This document shows positions 1 through 8,343 of a stretch of 64,000 bases of DNA, in pieces (position 1 is the first letter of the stretch; each line of letters starts with the position of its first letter). A program made the translations under genes and the position numbers. This DNA comes from Thiomonas delicata. Its GTDB lineage: Bacteria > Pseudomonadota > Gammaproteobacteria > Burkholderiales > Burkholderiaceae_C. The stretch is taken from positions 584,009 through 648,008 of the forward strand of contig NZ_LT592171.1 in the NCBI RefSeq assembly GCF_900088825.1, in the 5' to 3' direction. The notes beneath the pieces were generated by a model. It was not told the DNA's origin, did no database searches, and worked only from the letters and a program-made list of their open reading frames with translations.

Positions 1-2
1 GC

Positions 3-2486
3 AGCCAGAACGTGGGCAAACTCACGACCGGCCCGCAGCAAACCACGCAGAACTGCTCCGGCGTCGAGACCCTGGCGAACAGCGTGCTGGTGGACGCCTC
101 GCAAGGCACCGGCACCATCATCACCCAGTTGGCCAACAACGGGCAGAACTTCCTGTCCAACATGATCGGCGGTTGCCTGATCTCAGCGGGCTTCCAGTAC
201 GGCACAAGTCCTTACGGGGATGTATCCGCGTCGCTCCCGTCCTACTGCGGTGTGCAGACCGCGAACCTGGACTACCAGCAGGCGATCAACGCGGCGAGTG
301 CGAATACCTTTGAGCAGAACATGCTGCCGCTGATGTCGATCATGCAGTTCCTGTTCTTCGTGCTTGCGCCTTTCGCCGCCGGCATGATGGTGATGATGGG
401 CGTGCAAGGGTTCAGCCTGTTCGCCAAGTACCTGATGTTCGGCGCCTGGACGCAGAGCTGGCTGCCGCTGGCCGCGCTCATCAATGACCTGATCCAGCTG
501 AGCGCTCAACACGCCTTTGGCCGGTTTGGCCTGTCGCTGACGAACGGCATGGGCAGCGGCACGTCCGCGCAGCTGGTCTACGGCAGCAATCTCTCGACGA
601 TATTCGAGAAGACGGCGATTTTCCTCAGCAACGCGAACATGATGTTGTCGATGACCCCGCTGCTGACCATGGCGCTCTTCAGCGGAAGTTACTTCGCGCT
701 CTCCAAACTCGGCGAGAAGATGGACGGCGGTTCATCGTCCAAAAATCTGGACATCGCAAGCCCGACTTTGGACAAGGCCGGGAACGCGCTCGGGATCGGG
801 TCCAATGCTGCCGGCGAATACTTCCAAACCAACCCCCTCGCGCAGAGCGCATCGGTGGGTATCGCCAGTGCGGCGCAATCCTCGATTTCCGCCATGAAGA
901 GCCAGGCTGACCAGAGCAGCATGTCGGCGATGCAGAGCGCGGGGCGTGTCGGCAGTTCGGTTTGGAGCGTCATGGACCAGGCCCAACACAACACGGCGGC
1001 GGCCAAAGACCTATCAGCAACTGGCGGGCAGCAGTGGGCGGACACGTATAAAAGCGTGCAAGGGTTTGCGAAGGAAACGGGACTATCCGATAGCCAGGCT
1101 ACAAGTTTCCTGGCGCAGGTGGGCGCCGGCCTGGATTCGGGATTGAGCCTGGGGGCCACCATCAACAAGGCTGAGTCGGCGCTGGCCAAGTTGAATGGTG
1201 GTGGCGACATGTCGGCGGAAATGAAGGGCAAGGTCGAAGACGCCCTGAAGAATTCTCAAACACAGAAAACCGCCCGAGACCTTTCTAGCAGCCACACGGC
1301 CAACCTCGCTCAACAGGTAGCCCAGAAGTACCAGATCGGCGATCAGGCCAGCAAATCAGGCGGGTTGACCAGGCAGGCCCAGCAGACCGAGCAGGAGACG
1401 CAGCAAGCTCAGCAGCAATATCAGAAAGCCGATCAACTGCAGCATCAGTTCAGCAAAACCGGCATGCTGCAATCCGGTCTTAACCTCTCGGCTTCGACTT
1501 TGGCTGGCACTCTGCTCGCACGCTACGGTAGCGCCCCAGCGGCGATCAGTGCGGCCAACTCGATGGCGGCCCGCACAGGTGTTGGAGATGCCTACGACAA
1601 GGCAGTCACCGCAGGGAAGGCGGCCGGCATGTCGAGCGAGACGGCGGCGGCCTACGGGCTGGTCATGGCACTCCCGCAGGCGAAGGACGCGGAAGGCTTC
1701 GAGCAGATCGCCGACCTTGCTGGGGCGGAGATGCCGGCGGGGGCTGCGGTTGCCGGTGGGCAGATCGCCTCGACGCAGAACAGCCTCACCTTGGCTGCTG
1801 GGCAGTTCCATGCCCATGCGCCTGATCAATCTAAAGTGTCCGACAAGGGATTCAAGGCTCTGAAGAAGGAAGAGGCGGATCGGCAAAAGGCATATCAGCC
1901 AGTCAACCAGACGGGCATTGCATCAAGCGCGACACCGGCGGGCTTGTACAAGGAGGCTGATCAAGGCGTGGTGAGCACGCCGCCAGGTGGCATTGACCCC
2001 AAGAAGGCTGGTGAAGTGACGGGCAATAAGCTTGTCGAAGCTGCTGGATTTATGCATGAGCACCCGACTGGCACGCTGATCACAGGGCTTGCGGCGGATG
2101 GGGTCGGGGCGGCAATCACAGGCAAAGCAGTCTGGAATCAGCACCAAGCCCAGAAGGCCGCAGAGAGGGAAAAAGAGGAAAAAGATCGGGCCAAATCAGA
2201 CCCCGATGCAAAGCCTGCAGAAGGTTTGTCTTCCGTAGCTGCTGACGCTGCACCGGCCTCTGCCGAAGTAGCTGGGGGGATCGTCGGTGCGGTGACCGGC
2301 ATTTCCGAAGTTGTCGGAGTCGCGGTACTGGCGTCGCAGGCTGTCGATGGGGCTGAGCGGATGGCCAACAGCAGTGATCCTAATTTGATTCAGCACCAAC
2401 TAGACACTGCCTATAAGGCAGATGGGGTGCGTCCCCTTGACGATTTCCTCCCCAAAGATGGCTCGGCAAAGGGAGGTGACAAATGA
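3..2486 (+). CDS. TraG-like mating-pair stabilisation / entry-exclusion protein, 5' partial
   Basis: The frame is open to the left edge, so the GTG at 12 is not necessarily the start and the gene begins outside the window. Seen from the GTG, residues about 104-165 and 205-232 are strongly hydrophobic (for example LMSIMQFLFFVLAP), and a long Ala/Gln/Ser-rich soluble region follows with heptad-like QQAQQQYQ stretches. This layout, a membrane-embedded N-terminus with a long soluble tail, is that of TraG of F-type conjugation systems, which acts in mating-pair stabilisation in the inner membrane and periplasm. The stop overlaps the start of the TraN-like gene by 4 bases (ATGA), so the two are translationally coupled. 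The family call rests on architecture and context. Confidence 0.75.
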   Translation, partial: SQNVGKLTTGPQQTTQNCSGVETLANSVLVDASQGTGTIITQLANNGQNFLSNMIGGCLISAGFQYGTSPYGDVSASLPSYCGVQTANLDYQQAINAASANTFEQNMLPLMSIMQFLFFVLAPFAAGMMVMMGVQGFSLFAKYLMFGAWTQSWLPLAALINDLIQLSAQHAFGRFGLSLTNGMGSGTSAQLVYGSNLSTIFEKTAIFLSNANMMLSMTPLLTMALFSGSYFALSKLGEKMDGGSSSKNLDIASPTLDKAGNALGIGSNAAGEYFQTNPLAQSASVGIASAAQSSISAMKSQADQSSMSAMQSAGRVGSSVWSVMDQAQHNTAAAKDLSATGGQQWADTYKSVQGFAKETGLSDSQATSFLAQVGAGLDSGLSLGATINKAESALAKLNGGGDMSAEMKGKVEDALKNSQTQKTARDLSSSHTANLAQQVAQKYQIGDQASKSGGLTRQAQQTEQETQQAQQQYQKADQLQHQFSKTGMLQSGLNLSASTLAGTLLARYGSAPAAISAANSMAARTGVGDAYDKAVTAGKAAGMSSETAAAYGLVMALPQAKDAEGFEQIADLAGAEMPAGAAVAGGQIASTQNSLTLAAGQFHAHAPDQSKVSDKGFKALKKEEADRQKAYQPVNQTGIASSATPAGLYKEADQGVVSTPPGGIDPKKAGEVTGNKLVEAAGFMHEHPTGTLITGLAADGVGAAITGKAVWNQHQAQKAAEREKEEKDRAKSDPDAKPAEGLSSVAADAAPASAEVAGGIVGAVTGISEVVGVAVLASQAVDGAERMANSSDPNLIQHQLDTAYKADGVRPLDDFLPKDGSAKGGDK

Positions 2487-5377
2487 TTGCCTCCAGAAAA
2501 AAGCGACTCGCGGCTGGCCTTATGAGTGCATGGATGGCGGTTTCGCCCATCCTGACATCTGCAACCGCCGAGCGGCTTCTGGTGATCTCCATCGGGCCGA
2601 TGCTCTACCTGCTTGACCAGCAGCAGGCGGTTGCGGATGCATTTGACGACGCTGCGAATTCTGGCCAATCCGCCGGAGCGATGTTCCTGGGCGGAGCGCA
2701 GGCTGCAGCGTCGAACGGTCAAGGGTCGTCGAATGTGAACAGCTTCCTGGCCGCGCCACCTGGCCAGCAGGCGCAGTTGCAATCGCTCTATACGCCAGGC
2801 GGAGTTGGCACCGCCGATGGCCAAGGGGTCAACGATGCCGCCGCCGCACAACGCGCAGTGATGACCGACCCCTTGTGTCAGCAACCAAACTGGAATTCTG
2901 CGTTCCCCGCGTTCACCAGCAACGTGCCGGCGGCGCTGGCGTCGATGAAGTCGGTGTGCGACGCGACGATGCAGGCCTTCCTCGGTTCGACGGGCCTGCT
3001 TGGACCCGCTTATGTGGGCGCCTCACAGGCCGCGCAGAAGGCGGTAAGCGCCTATCGGCAGGCCGAGCAACTGGTGATCCAGTCGCAGAAGAACCTGGCG
3101 ATGGAATGCCAGGTGACCCCTTCGTGCAATCTGGTGACGGCCGACCAGGTGTCCGCGATGACCAGCACCTGGGTGGCGCTTGCCCAGCAGACGGCGCAGG
3201 CCTGCACGGCGCTCTCGCCCATCGCCACGGCCGCCAACATCGGGCCGCAGACCACCACGATCAGCAACTTGGCCACGGCGCTGACCAACCTGAACGCGAA
3301 CGACCAGACGACGAAGCAGGTGGCGTCCTCCTGCGGTTATGGCTACGCCTACTGGGAGAACACGAACGGCGGCCAGACCACCATCGACAGCTATTCGTCG
3401 AACAACCCGACGCTGGCGTTCGAGAACAACCCGGCGAATCAGCAACTCATCAATGCGCTGATGCCCTTCGTCACCGGCAATCCGCAGGTGTTCGCCCAGG
3501 TCTACGGCAACTGCAACAGCAGCTCGACGGCCTACGCGAACGCGAACACGACCAGCACGCTGCCTGGAGCCACGACGATCACCTCGACGCCCGATCCGAA
3601 CCCGGCGCCTGGCTGCGTGGAGCCGTTGAGCGCCTACCTCAGCTCGAACTGGATCACTTGGTTCCCCGATCCCGGCGCGCAGTGGATCTTCGGGGACGCG
3701 GCTGGATGCGTGGCGAACGGAGGGGCGCCCACCGGGGAGTCGAACACGCTGTACTACAGCTACGAGAGCCCGTATTCGACGGCGACGGCGGTTTCGTTGT
3801 ACCTGGCCGCCGATGACAGCGCGACGGTGCAGGTCGATGGCGCCACGGTCGCTGTCTACAACGATGGCGGATCGACAGGGGCCAGTGCCTATCCGAGCAC
3901 AGGCGGCGTGGAGGAATCGCAGGTCACCCTCAAGCCCGGCGTGAACATGATCGCCATGACGGTGACCAACGGCAGCGGCCCGGCCGCCGGCATCCTTAGC
4001 CTGATGAACAACGGCAGCGTGCTGCTCGACACCAACGGATCGTGGAAGTACGAGACACAGCCGGTGGGCAGCACCTCGACGACGACGCAAGCACCGTCGC
4101 AGACGGTGACCGGAGCCACGCCGAGCGCCCAGGCCACGAGCACGAACTGCAGCGCGGCCGTGCGCTGCATGGGCACGGAGTGCCACGACATCCTGCAGAC
4201 GCAGGACTTGTCGTTCAACCAGGCCGCGACCGCGCTGGCTGCGCTCCAGCAGATGCAGCAGAACATGAGCTGCGCGCCCGGCACCTCGGTGGCCATGGGC
4301 AACTGCCAACCGATCATCTTCCAGGGCACGTCGAACACCTGCCGGACCTTCATCGGTAGTGGGTGGCTGACGAACAACTGCTGCAACCTGCCAATGCCGA
4401 CGCCGGTGCTGGCCGATGCGCTGAAAGCGGCCTACGACTCCTACTCGGTGGCGACGAACCCGATGGTGGAGGCGCACATCCTGACCATGGTGCAGGGCAC
4501 TTGGACGGAGGGGGCGTATAGCGCCTTGTCGTCGGATGCCACGGCAGCGTGGAACATCGTCGCCAGCCCATTCAGGAGTCCAGCCACGACGATCCTCAAT
4601 TCCGTAGGGATCAACGGCCCAAGCTCAGCATCGACACTTGGGAACATGATTGGCTCCGTACCGAACCCGTTTACCGCCGTCCAGAGCATGATCCTCGGTG
4701 CCATGGAGCAAGTCGCGGATTCGGTCATCGAAGCGATCTACGGGCCGGCCGCTGCCGGGATTGAAAGTTCGTTATTCGGCGCCGCTTCGCCCGCCGCCGC
4801 CAAACTCGCGGGCCATTTTTTCGGGAATGTCCTCGGGCAAAAGGGAGTCACTGCCGACAGCGCGCTGAGCGGAGGGCTTCTCGGCGACATCATGTTGGCC
4901 TACGCGATCTATCAGATCGTCGTCCTGATCGGGCATCTGCTCACGCAATGCACGAACGAGGAGTACCAACTGCAGAACCAGCAGAACCTGAAGGAGTGTC
5001 ACGCTGTCGGCAATTACTGCTCGAACAGCTTCCTCGGGGTTTGCCTGGAAACAACCTATTCCTACTGCTGCTACGCATCGCCGCTCGACCGCATTATCGC
5101 GGAGCAGATTCGGGACTCGCAGCCGAACGTCGCGGGAGGCTACGGATCGAGCCAGTCGCCCCAGTGCAGCGGATTCACGCCTGCGCAGCTCGCGCAGGTG
5201 GACTGGAGCCGGGTGAATCTCAGCGAGTGGATGGCCTTGTTGCAACAGGGAGGGCTGATGGCGACGACGAACACCCAGGCGTCAGTCGTCTACCCGACGA
5301 ACGTGATTTCTCACCCCAGCGGGCTCGTCGGCAGGAATGGCTTCCCAGCGCCCCTGGGTACGTTCCAGCAGCCGTGA
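2483..5377 (+). CDS. traN: TraN-like conjugal transfer mating-pair stabilisation protein
   Basis: This 964-residue protein has an N-terminal signal-like segment (basic start, then a hydrophobic run to about residue 30). It is cysteine-rich, as expected of TraN, the outer-membrane adhesin that stabilises mating pairs in F-type systems. The C-terminal part carries the recognisable TraN cysteine cluster (NYCSNSFLGVCLE, YSYCCY) followed by RIIAEQIR and a LSEWM segment. It is longer than F-plasmid TraN. The extra length includes a beta-rich stretch around residues 420-500 (YYSYESPYSTATAV, AADDSATVQVDG) that looks like a PA14- or lectin-like insert. A good Shine-Dalgarno (GGAGGTG, 2472-2478) precedes the ATG, which overlaps the upstream stop. 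Confidence 0.85.
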   Translation: MIASRKKRLAAGLMSAWMAVSPILTSATAERLLVISIGPMLYLLDQQQAVADAFDDAANSGQSAGAMFLGGAQAAASNGQGSSNVNSFLAAPPGQQAQLQSLYTPGGVGTADGQGVNDAAAAQRAVMTDPLCQQPNWNSAFPAFTSNVPAALASMKSVCDATMQAFLGSTGLLGPAYVGASQAAQKAVSAYRQAEQLVIQSQKNLAMECQVTPSCNLVTADQVSAMTSTWVALAQQTAQACTALSPIATAANIGPQTTTISNLATALTNLNANDQTTKQVASSCGYGYAYWENTNGGQTTIDSYSSNNPTLAFENNPANQQLINALMPFVTGNPQVFAQVYGNCNSSSTAYANANTTSTLPGATTITSTPDPNPAPGCVEPLSAYLSSNWITWFPDPGAQWIFGDAAGCVANGGAPTGESNTLYYSYESPYSTATAVSLYLAADDSATVQVDGATVAVYNDGGSTGASAYPSTGGVEESQVTLKPGVNMIAMTVTNGSGPAAGILSLMNNGSVLLDTNGSWKYETQPVGSTSTTTQAPSQTVTGATPSAQATSTNCSAAVRCMGTECHDILQTQDLSFNQAATALAALQQMQQNMSCAPGTSVAMGNCQPIIFQGTSNTCRTFIGSGWLTNNCCNLPMPTPVLADALKAAYDSYSVATNPMVEAHILTMVQGTWTEGAYSALSSDATAAWNIVASPFRSPATTILNSVGINGPSSASTLGNMIGSVPNPFTAVQSMILGAMEQVADSVIEAIYGPAAAGIESSLFGAASPAAAKLAGHFFGNVLGQKGVTADSALSGGLLGDIMLAYAIYQIVVLIGHLLTQCTNEEYQLQNQQNLKECHAVGNYCSNSFLGVCLETTYSYCCYASPLDRIIAEQIRDSQPNVAGGYGSSQSPQCSGFTPAQLAQVDWSRVNLSEWMALLQQGGLMATTNTQASVVYPTNVISHPSGLVGRNGFPAPLGTFQQP

Positions 5378-5390
5378 GGCGCCCAAGAAA

Positions 5391-5410
5391 AACCCGGCCT
5401 CGGCCGGGTT
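5391..5410. terminator. hairpin between convergent genes, terminator-like on the minus strand
   Basis: AACCCGGCC/GGCCGGGTT forms a 9-bp GC-rich stem 13 bases after the traN stop. A run of A precedes it on the plus strand, so the hairpin is followed by a T tract only when read on the minus strand. It would terminate the convergent minus-strand gene ending at 5576 best, and may act in both directions. Confidence 0.6.
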
Positions 5411-5460
5411 GAAGGAAGTTCCCACGCGGGTTCTTCAAGGAATCAATTGGAAATTGGCGC

Positions 5461-5562
5461 GTGTAATCACTCAGATTTCGGAGTTCACCCCCGCTCACGC
5501 GGGGAACGGCTCTTACGGCACAACGTGTAATCGCTCAAATTTTGAGGTTCACCCCCGTTCAC
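5461..5562. repeat. 64-bp-spaced direct repeat with a palindromic core
   Basis: Two copies of a 38-bp sequence begin at 5461 and 5525 (GTGTAATC, then CTCA, then GTTCACCCCCG). They differ at only a few positions and are 64 bp apart. In the first copy the end extends into a hairpin, CCCCGC/GCGGGG at 5489-5504. The two copies lie in the gap between the convergent traN and the interrupted gene ending at 5576. The hairpin arm resembles a type I-E CRISPR repeat, but the conserved block continues into what would be spacer, so I call it a plain repeat. Confidence 0.7.
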
Positions 5563-5764
5563 TTTTCCGGGAAAACTACCACCGCCGACCAGACCAACCC
5601 CTGGACGAACCGCCGCTCCACCTTTGGCCGTATCTAGCCTGCCTTCCCTGTTCCTGATCCCAGAGGCTCGGTGGTCTTCTCTTGGCCCGCTTAGCAACAG
5701 CCTCCTCTGAGGCGTGAACCGCCCCGGGTTTTGAGGAGGCTCCAACCTTTGAGAAGATGGAGCC

Positions 5765-6088
5765 ATGAACAAGACGAACAAGTTTTCCCCCGAAGTGCGC
5801 GAGCGCGCGGTACGCATGGTGCAGGAGCACCGAGGCGAGTACCCCTCGCTGTGGGCCGCAGTCGAATCCATGGCCCCCAAGATTGGCTGCGTGCCACAGA
5901 CGCTGCTGGAGTGGGTCAAGCGCGAGGAAGTCGATACAGGCCAGCGCGACGGCCTGACGAGCAGCGAGCGTGAACGCCTCAAACAACTCGAGCGCGAGAA
6001 CAAGGAATTGCGCCGGGCCAATGACATCCTCAAAGCGGCGAGTGCTTTTTTCGCCCAGGCGGAGCTCGACCGCCGTTTGAAGAGTTGA
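5765..6088 (+). CDS. IS3-family transposase OrfA
   Basis: This 107-residue protein has an N-terminal helix-turn-helix ([12 protein letters not shown], then [10 protein letters not shown]). A leucine-zipper-like C-terminus follows ([19 protein letters not shown]). OrfA binds the IS ends and normally works as part of an OrfAB fusion made by -1 frameshifting. The probable slip site is the run of six T at 6046-6051: the zero frame reads SAFFAQ, and slipping back one base enters the OrfB frame as [10 protein letters not shown]. Both are consistent with an active element. Confidence 0.92.
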   Translation: MNKTNKFSPEVRERAVRMVQEHRGEYPSLWAAVESMAPKIGCVPQTLLEWVKREEVDTGQRDGLTSSERERLKQLERENKELRRANDILKAASAFFAQAELDRRLKS

Positions 6089-6990
6089 AGCGATTCATCG
6101 ACCAGCACCGCCCCATGCACGGGGTCGAGCCCATCTGCAAAGTGCTGCAGATGGCCCCGTCGTGTTACTGGCGCCATGCCGCGCGTCATCGCAACCCCGA
6201 GTTGCGCAGCGCCCGTGCTCAGCGCGACGATGCGCTGGCTGCCGACATCCAGCGTGTGTGGCACGCCAACTGGCAGGTGTATGGAGCTGACAAGGTTTGG
6301 TTGCAGATGAACCGCGAGGGCAACCGGGTGGCGCGCTGCACGGTCGAGCGGCTGATGAAACGCCTGGGGCTGCAGGGTGCGCGGCGGAGCAAGAAGGTGC
6401 GAACCACGGTCCCCGACACTTGCACGCCGTGTCCGCAGGACCACGTCAACCGGGTGTTCAAAGCCGAGCGACCCAACCAGCTCTGGGTGTCGGACTTCAC
6501 CTATGTGAGCACCTGGCAGGGCTGGCTGTACGTGGCGTTCGTCATCGACGTGTTTGCCCGACGCATCGTGGGCTGGCGCGTGAGCACATCCATGCAGACC
6601 GATTTCGTGATGGACGCGCTGGAGCAGGCTTTGTACGCGCGTCGGCCCGCTGCCCATGCCTTGGTCCACCATTCGGACAGAGGCGTGCAATACGTCAGCG
6701 TCAAGTACACCGAACGCTTGGCGCAGGCAGGCATCCAGCCCTCCGTGGGCAGCAAAGGAGACTCCTATGACAACGCCCTGGCCGAGACCATCAACGGGCT
6801 GTATAAGGCCGAATTGATTCACCGCCGCGGACCCTGGAAAACCAGGGAAGCCGTCGAACTGGCCACCCTGCAATGGGTGCACTGGTTCAACCACACCCGA
6901 CTGCTCAAACCGATTGGGGGTATCCCTCCGGCAGAAGCTGAGGCAAACTACTGGCGCCAACAAGCCAGTCAACACGCCATTCCGGCATGA
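6085..6990 (+). CDS. IS3-family transposase OrfB (DDE integrase core)
   Basis: This rve-type catalytic domain is 301 residues from a TTG at 6085, but it is most likely expressed as OrfAB by a -1 shift at 6046-6051, since no good independent start is visible. The DDE triad is recognisable: D in [10 protein letters not shown] in HHSDRGVQY, and E in [13 protein letters not shown]. The C-terminal [16 protein letters not shown] motif is typical of the family. The overlap with OrfA is the usual IS3 arrangement. No internal stops or deletions are seen. Confidence 0.92.
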   Translation: MKRFIDQHRPMHGVEPICKVLQMAPSCYWRHAARHRNPELRSARAQRDDALAADIQRVWHANWQVYGADKVWLQMNREGNRVARCTVERLMKRLGLQGARRSKKVRTTVPDTCTPCPQDHVNRVFKAERPNQLWVSDFTYVSTWQGWLYVAFVIDVFARRIVGWRVSTSMQTDFVMDALEQALYARRPAAHALVHHSDRGVQYVSVKYTERLAQAGIQPSVGSKGDSYDNALAETINGLYKAELIHRRGPWKTREAVELATLQWVHWFNHTRLLKPIGGIPPAEAEANYWRQQASQHAIPA

Positions 6991-7195
6991 CTTAAACCAA
7001 CTAGCCTCCACGAAACCCGGGGCGGTTCAGCGCTCATGTCCAGCCAGGCCATCCAGCCACCCAGGCCTCCAAAGATGGCGACGGGGATCGTCAGTAGACC
7101 AGAGCTGCCACCTTCAATGCAGGCATAAACGCTCAATGCGACCATGGCCGCCCCTGCAGCGATGCCGAGCCAGTGAAAAATAGAAATCTTGATCT

Positions 7196-7471
7196 TCATT
7201 TTCTATCCTTGATCGTTGCGAACAGGGGTTCCAGGCCCCGTAGCGCCTTCTTGGCCTCTGACGGCGAGAGTGTCTGTGATGCGTCGATGTCCTTCAGATC
7301 GCCCTCGAACAGCGTCATATGGAGCCAGTTGATGGCGATGTGCGTAGCTTTGGTTTCGCTGACCCCTAACTTCGCGGCGATCTCGCTCAGCATTTCCCTG
7401 GTGACTTGCGTCGCCGAGGCCTCGGCCGCGAAGCGCAGGAGGAGGGGTTTCCCCTTGTCTGTCTTGTCCAT
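7196..7471 (-). CDS. small ICE accessory protein, possible DNA-binding regulator
   Basis: A 91-residue soluble protein with no signal or membrane segment. Residues about 27-50 (REMLSEIAAKLGVSETKATH) look like a short helix-turn-helix or ribbon-helix-helix-like unit, so a regulatory role is possible, though I do not recognise the family. It is the first gene of a minus-strand pair: its stop overlaps the start of the IS-split membrane-protein gene by 4 bases. A 9-bp inverted repeat lies just upstream (7484-7517) and could be its operator. Confidence 0.65.
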   Translation of the reverse strand: MDKTDKGKPLLLRFAAEASATQVTREMLSEIAAKLGVSETKATHIAINWLHMTLFEGDLKDIDASQTLSPSEAKKALRGLEPLFATIKDRK

Positions 7472-7483
7472 GATGGCTGCTTG

Positions 7484-7517
7484 AAAGATATCTCCTGTAT
7501 ATCATTCTGATATCTTT
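7484..7517 (-). promoter_or_regulatory. inverted repeat upstream of the 7196-7471 gene
   Basis: AAAGATATC at 7484-7492 and GATATCTTT at 7509-7517 form a perfect 9-bp inverted repeat with a 16-bp spacer, 13 bases from the ATG at 7471. The spacing and symmetry suggest a dimeric operator, perhaps autoregulatory. No convincing -35/-10 pair was identified. Confidence 0.5.
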
Positions 7518-7624
7518 TTGCGCCCTGGTCAACCTTGACGTTGCGGCCAGCGCACGATGCCACACGGGGCTGGAAGCCGCGCCAGCTATGGGCTACAGTC
7601 CATCAATGGGCGCGACAGCCGAAG

Positions 7625-7647
7625 TTGCGCAGTTGCGCAATTTTTTT
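7625..7647 (+). terminator. short hairpin followed by seven T
   Basis: TTGCGC/GCGCAA (7625-7630 and 7635-7640) with loop AGTT is followed by seven T. This has the form of an intrinsic terminator, but no gene ends just upstream on this strand. It could act as an attenuator in the leader of the small-protein operon that begins at 7701. Confidence 0.5.
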
Positions 7648-7700
7648 GAGTACCGTGATTATGAGACTTATCAAGGTACTGAAGTAACAAGGAGATGGCG

Positions 7701-7835
7701 ATGGATGCTGCAATGCAGGCGGCAATGAAAGCCGCAGACATCTACATGGCGATTGGGTCGATCTTCATTGCGCTGGGTACGGGGTTGGGCATCTGGATGC
7801 TTGTGCAGCACCGCCGCCAAAAACACGGGAGTTGA
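7701..7835 (+). CDS. tiny single-pass membrane protein (44 aa)
   Basis: The ATG at 7701 sits 6 bases after AAGGAG (7689-7694); an ATG at 7695 is too close to that site. The 44-residue product has an Ala/Met-rich amphipathic start, one membrane segment (AIGSIFIALGTGLGIWMLV) and a basic end (HRRQKH). It is the first of three consecutive small genes ending at a terminator. Family and function are unknown. The strong ribosome site and the conserved layout with its neighbours support it as real. Confidence 0.65.
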   Translation: MDAAMQAAMKAADIYMAIGSIFIALGTGLGIWMLVQHRRQKHGS

Positions 7836-7840
7836 TCGGT

Positions 7841-7993
7841 ATGGACAGCGTGGAAAGGTTGACCGATGTCTATGGGGTCGCCCTGTTTGGGATTTGGACC
7901 GTCCTACTGGCAGTCGCCTGGGGTTACATCCTGTACGACAGGCGGAGGAGCCGAAACACAACACACCGACCGCTGCGGGCGCACCACGATTGA
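7841..7993 (+). CDS. tiny single-pass membrane protein (50 aa)
   Basis: It starts 5 bases after the previous stop. It has a short N-terminus (MDSVERLTDVYG), one hydrophobic segment (VALFGIWTVLLAVAWGYI), then a strongly basic tail (DRRRSRN). A positive-inside tail suggests N-out, C-in insertion. It is the middle member of the three-gene small-protein operon. I recognise no family. Confidence 0.6.
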   Translation: MDSVERLTDVYGVALFGIWTVLLAVAWGYILYDRRRSRNTTHRPLRAHHD

Positions 7994-8011
7994 CAAAGGA
8001 GGAGAACAGCT

Positions 8012-8143
8012 ATGAGCCTTCTGACAGGATTGGCGCTTGGCTTGATGGCCGTAGGGTCCATAGGGATGGTCTGGTATGCGGTTTCGCATCTGAAGCCGAG
8101 GGATCGTGCGAACTGTGAACGGCGTGGCAAGCATGCGCAGTAA
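8012..8143 (+). CDS. tiny single-pass membrane protein (43 aa)
   Basis: The ATG follows an excellent ribosome-binding site (AAAGGAGGAG, 7995-8004) by 7 bases. The protein has one hydrophobic segment near its start (LLTGLALGLMAVGSIGMVWY) and a basic tail (KPRDRANCERRGKH). It is the last of three small genes; an intrinsic terminator follows 19 bases later. Its strong ribosome site suggests it may be the most highly translated of the three. Confidence 0.65.
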   Translation: MSLLTGLALGLMAVGSIGMVWYAVSHLKPRDRANCERRGKHAQ

Positions 8144-8162
8144 GCACTCGTGCTCTACAGAG

Positions 8163-8186
8163 ACCCGGCCTTGCGCCGGGTTTTTT
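8163..8186 (+). terminator. intrinsic terminator after the small membrane protein operon
   Basis: ACCCGGC/GCCGGGT stem (8163-8169 and 8175-8181) followed by six T. It has canonical form and lies just past the stop at 8143. Confidence 0.85.
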
Positions 8187-8222
8187 GTGCATGGGGCACT
8201 GCCCCCCTCGCTTGGGCTGTGG

Positions 8223-8286
8223 TTGGATTGTGCAATCCAATTTCTGAGGTCGGACGCCAAAAAACAGTGTTGGATTGCACAATCCA
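8223..8286. promoter_or_regulatory. two near-identical 17-18-bp palindromes upstream of mod
   Basis: TTGGATTG-TG-CAATCCAA at 8223-8240 and TTGGATTG-CA-CAATCCA at 8270-8286 share the same arms and differ only in the central dinucleotide. They begin 47 bp apart. They fill the gap between the terminator at 8186 and the mod start at 8344, where the promoter must be. They look like paired operator sites for a dimeric repressor; which protein binds is unknown. Confidence 0.7.
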
Positions 8287-8343
8287 TTCGTAGCGTGTCG
8301 CATCCCTTACGATGACCTCGCCCAGAACACACACCAAGAAAAA

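Larger units (their letters stand above)
5715..7029 (+). mobile_element. IS3-family insertion sequence, 1315 bp
   Basis: The inverted repeats are TGAACCGCCCCGGGTTTTGA at 5715 and its near-complement ending at 7029 (read inward, TGAACCGCCCCGGGTTTCGT). Both sides carry a 3-bp duplication, GCG, at 5712-5714 and 7030-7032. Two overlapping frames encode OrfA and OrfB with a DDE integrase core. Size, frame arrangement and 3-bp duplication all fit the IS3 family. It interrupts a small membrane-protein gene on the opposite strand and looks structurally complete. Confidence 0.93.
5576..7199 (-). pseudogene. small membrane protein gene split by the IS3-family insertion
   Basis: The 5' part (7199 to 7030) encodes 56 residues with two hydrophobic segments (WLGIAAGAAMVALSVYA and LLTIPVAIFGGLGGW), then meets the IS end. 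Removing the IS at 5715-7029 and one copy of its GCG target duplication joins the frame to 5711-5576. That segment encodes a basic tail (SEEAVAKRAKRRPPSLW...) ending in TAG. The rebuilt protein is 101 residues: two membrane segments plus a cytosolic tail. The ATG overlaps the upstream gene's stop by 4 bases. A similar core (YAxxxGGSxGL and PVxxFG) occurs in the 17275-17784 protein of the same element. The function is unknown. Confidence 0.8.

Noticed and set aside
5461-5562. A two-repeat type I-E CRISPR array
   Set aside because: Conservation extends about 20 bases into the would-be spacers, the spacing is 64 rather than about 61, the second copy lacks half the palindrome, and no cas genes are nearby.
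5485-7011. A 508-codon minus-strand gene across the IS element
   Set aside because: It is the antisense shadow of the transposase genes; no protein family is recognisable and it crosses both IS ends.
8275-8343. A longer N-terminus for Mod from the TTG at 8275
   Set aside because: It would place the start inside a palindromic site and adds residues with no family similarity; ATG 8344 is preferred.
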